Of a DNA stretch of 64,000 nucleotides, positions 60,401-64,000 are shown in pieces. Every line of letters starts with the position of its first letter. Position 1 is the stretch's first letter. A program made the position numbers and the translations under genes. Location: assembly GCA_018907035.1 (NCBI GenBank), contig JACCIC010000004.1:711001-775000 (forward strand), given 5' to 3'. The stretch is from Sycobia sp. Sy_11 (Eukaryota; Arthropoda; Insecta; Hymenoptera; Epichrysomallidae). The notes beneath the pieces are model-generated. The model did no database searches and was not told the DNA's origin. It saw only the letters and a program-made list of their open reading frames with translations.

Positions 60401-61134
60401 TCATACAGTGCGTCGTCGCCTGGTGGCAGATGCACGACGTCGAGTTTTCGCCTCAAGGATTTCAGAGCAATCGTTGTACAAAATCTGCTTACCATAAATT
60501 TTTCAAGGGAAAAGTTGCGTTGCGCCTAGGTTAGTTGTGTAGGTCCAACTCGATCGTACGGACACAACGCACACGCATACACATATATATGATGAGCTGA
60601 TGAGGAGAGGGGAGCAGCGACCACGGGAGCAGATGAGTAGTCAATGCAGAAGTGGATCTGATCGTGAGGAGGCGACGTTTCGGTAAAAGTGAAGCCACTG
60701 AGAGTGGCAGAGAGAGGGTGGATGAGAGGGGGGAGAGGTCTTATCCACAGGTACTCGGATCACGTCCGCGGGTCTCGGACACGTATTCGCGTTAAAACAG
60801 GCCTGGCGATCGAACAAAGCCCCTCTCCCTCCCATGACCCGGCCCGCGGACACTACTTCGCCTTCCTTTTACCGCGCAATATAACTGACCTATTGATATG
60901 GAGCCCGCCTCGCCCTCAATTTACTCTCGCTCATCATCTCGACTCTGCTCGCCTCCACTCCCTTCCCACCCGCGCACGAACGCACAGCGCTCAGCACGCG
61001 AACTGCAGGCGATGATCGATAATTTGATACGTGAGGAACTCGCGAGATCCGCTGAAAGACCGTGGCGATCGCCTCGGGGTAGTAAGGACCCCAAGAGCTA
61101 TTGGGCACAAGGAAGGCGACTACGGTTGCATGTG

Positions 61135-61141
<7 letters not shown>
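60401..61141. other. moderate to GC-rich block
   Basis: CpG-containing sequence; frames near 100 codons on both strands are not protein-like. A partial CTCF-like word near 60.42 kb was considered and not called. Confidence 0.55.

Positions 61142-61196
<55 letters not shown>
61142..61196. repeat. (AT)n microsatellite
   Basis: About 27 AT units. Confidence 0.97.
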
Positions 61197-61199
<3 letters not shown>

Positions 61200-61326
61200 G
61201 TATAAGTGAGAGTAAAAGAGAGGCAGTTTTCATGATGTTTAATGGGATATTTCTGTAATTTGTCTGCGAACAGCGAATTTAATTGCGGTACGTACGCGAT
61301 AAACACGAGTCGAAACCCTCTTTCAA

Positions 61327-61333
61327 TATATAT

Positions 61334-61374
<41 letters not shown>

Positions 61375-61407
61375 AACGCGCGCGCGTGTGTGTGTGTGTG
61401 TGTGTGT
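61327..61407. repeat. compound TA/CA/TA/CG/TG repeat
   Basis: TATA, CACA, TA (about 61343-61370), CG (61378-61386) and TG (61387-61407) units succeed each other almost without other sequence. Confidence 0.96.
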
Positions 61408-61591
61408 ATTCTTACCTACTTGTTCTCTTTATATAATATATATACACACACACGCTCGTGCGTACGCGTTCTCCCTTTTTATGGATGCAAAAAGGGAAAA
61501 CAGAAGTGCACATGTCAGAAGAAAAAGAGGAATGAGTGGAATGAGTGTAATGGCGAAGGTTGCTCTGAAAATGCGCGCGCCTTTTGTGTGT

Positions 61592-63119
<1,528 letters not shown>

Positions 63120-63225
63120 TTATTATTCTCAATTATTGTGAATTTGCATAACCTGCTCGTGCCGTGTGCGGGCCGGAGCCCAGGATTAATTAAATGCATT
63201 TTCCAGAGGAGCATAGTTATATAGA
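63120..63225. promoter_or_regulatory. enhancer-like patch
   Basis: ATTTGCATAA (octamer-like) and GGATTAATTAAATGCATTTT lie about 60 bases apart in complex sequence, resembling POU and homeodomain sites. Confidence 0.22.
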
Positions 63226-63260
63226 AGAGATAAAAAACCCGGGACGTCTTCGTCTCACTC

Positions 63261-63298
<38 letters not shown>

Positions 63299-64000
63299 CT
63301 TCGCCCTTTCCTCTTTCCGGTTTTCTACGTAAGATCCGCCTAGATCGAACGTTTTCGCTCCGTTAAACGACAGCCGGCGCGTGTACGCGCTTCTAAATTA
63401 CCAAATCACCCCTGTATTATTTATATACGCACGTCTGGCAAACTCTGCAGAATATAATCATGCGCGTGTGTTAAATATGTAACTTCTATTTCCGTAGAAA
63501 AAATCAAATTGATAATTCGGTTTTAATCATACGAACACCCGCACTAATTGGTTGTGATGCATAGACGCGCGCGCGCGCCCGTGCACAAGCAGGAAGAACG
63601 AATAAAGCATGAAATAGCTGGACAGAAATGGTTTTGATTTAATTTTATACGGTGTACATGACTTTACGAGCCGAAAGCCCGACGAAAAATGACGAATGTA
63701 AATTGCCGTAAGTGTGTAATTCTCGTCTTCTTCCAGCGACCGCCGCGTGGTGCTATGTCAGCAGCTACCGAGGTATACGCGGGCTCGTAGAATTATATGG
63801 AGTAGTTATATGAGTATATATGTCCCACGTATAACTCGAGCACGCCCCGGTGGACCCGCGAAGCGATGTAATAAAAGTTTTTTTTGCTCATGTACGGCGA
63901 TATTATTATATAAACTCGTGATACGGCGGAAAATATTCGCGGCATATTATCGTAAACAGCGAAACGTGTGCTCGCGTTTGTTTACAACTGCGCATTTGAG
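63226..64000. other. mixed non-coding DNA to window end
   Basis: Holds a CT tract and CG-rich words; no exon or RNA gene recognised up to the cut edge. Confidence 0.6.
63253..63299. repeat. (CT)n microsatellite with one CG interruption
   Basis: About 22 CT units. Confidence 0.96.

Noticed and set aside
60424..60440. CTCF-like word GCCTGGTGGCAGATG
   Set aside because: Only part of the CTCF core consensus matches and insect CTCF sites need a better fit.

Overview
This window is eukaryotic nuclear DNA, most likely from an insect. It is non-coding as far as can be read. No tRNA, rRNA, CRISPR array, operon or convincing protein-coding exon was found. The clues to origin are very dense dinucleotide microsatellites, AT-rich stretches alternating with GC-rich blocks in which CpG is plentiful (unlike methylated vertebrate DNA), and fragments of small repeats. 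A hymenopteran would fit, but nothing here proves it. Long open frames do occur. They are either translations of simple repeats (Ile-Tyr from TA, Arg-Glu or Leu-Ser from GA/CT, Cys-Val or His-Thr from GT/CA) or chance frames in GC-rich blocks where stop codons are rare.

Layout. Bases 1-4200 are AT-rich with two TA tracts. 4200-5320 is a GC-rich block with GA and TA tracts. 5320-15500 is mostly AT-rich, broken by GC-richer islets near 8.3-8.7 kb and 9.8-10.1 kb and by an unusual block of different texture at 11.73-12.86 kb that may be an old transposon remnant. A 101-bp tandem duplication lies at 14.8-15.0 kb. 15.5-19.95 kb is GC-rich and contains a C-run repeat (strong G-quadruplex potential), enhancer-like DNA and a long hairpin centred on a TA tract. 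20-27.4 kb is AT-rich and carries two related copies of a small interspersed element whose 3' part resembles the tail of Penelope-like retroelements. 27.4-28.6, 31.9-32.6, 34.6-35.4, 37.3-38.2, 39.5-42.3, 44.5-45.3, 46.9-47.8, 48.4-50.3, 54.3-55.7, 57.1-57.5 and 60.4-61.1 kb are GC-rich blocks separated by AT-rich DNA. The last 3 kb returns to mixed sequence.

Function. The best reading is an intergenic or long-intron region. Several 150-350 bp patches combine moderate GC, homeodomain-type TAAT sites and little simple sequence, which is how insect developmental enhancers often look. One spot near 40.22-40.32 kb has a CCAAT box, a CACGTG E-box and a TATA box in promoter order. All regulatory calls rest on motif appearance only and are given low confidence. 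The firm content is the microsatellite catalogue, the tandem and inverted repeats, and the interspersed element family.
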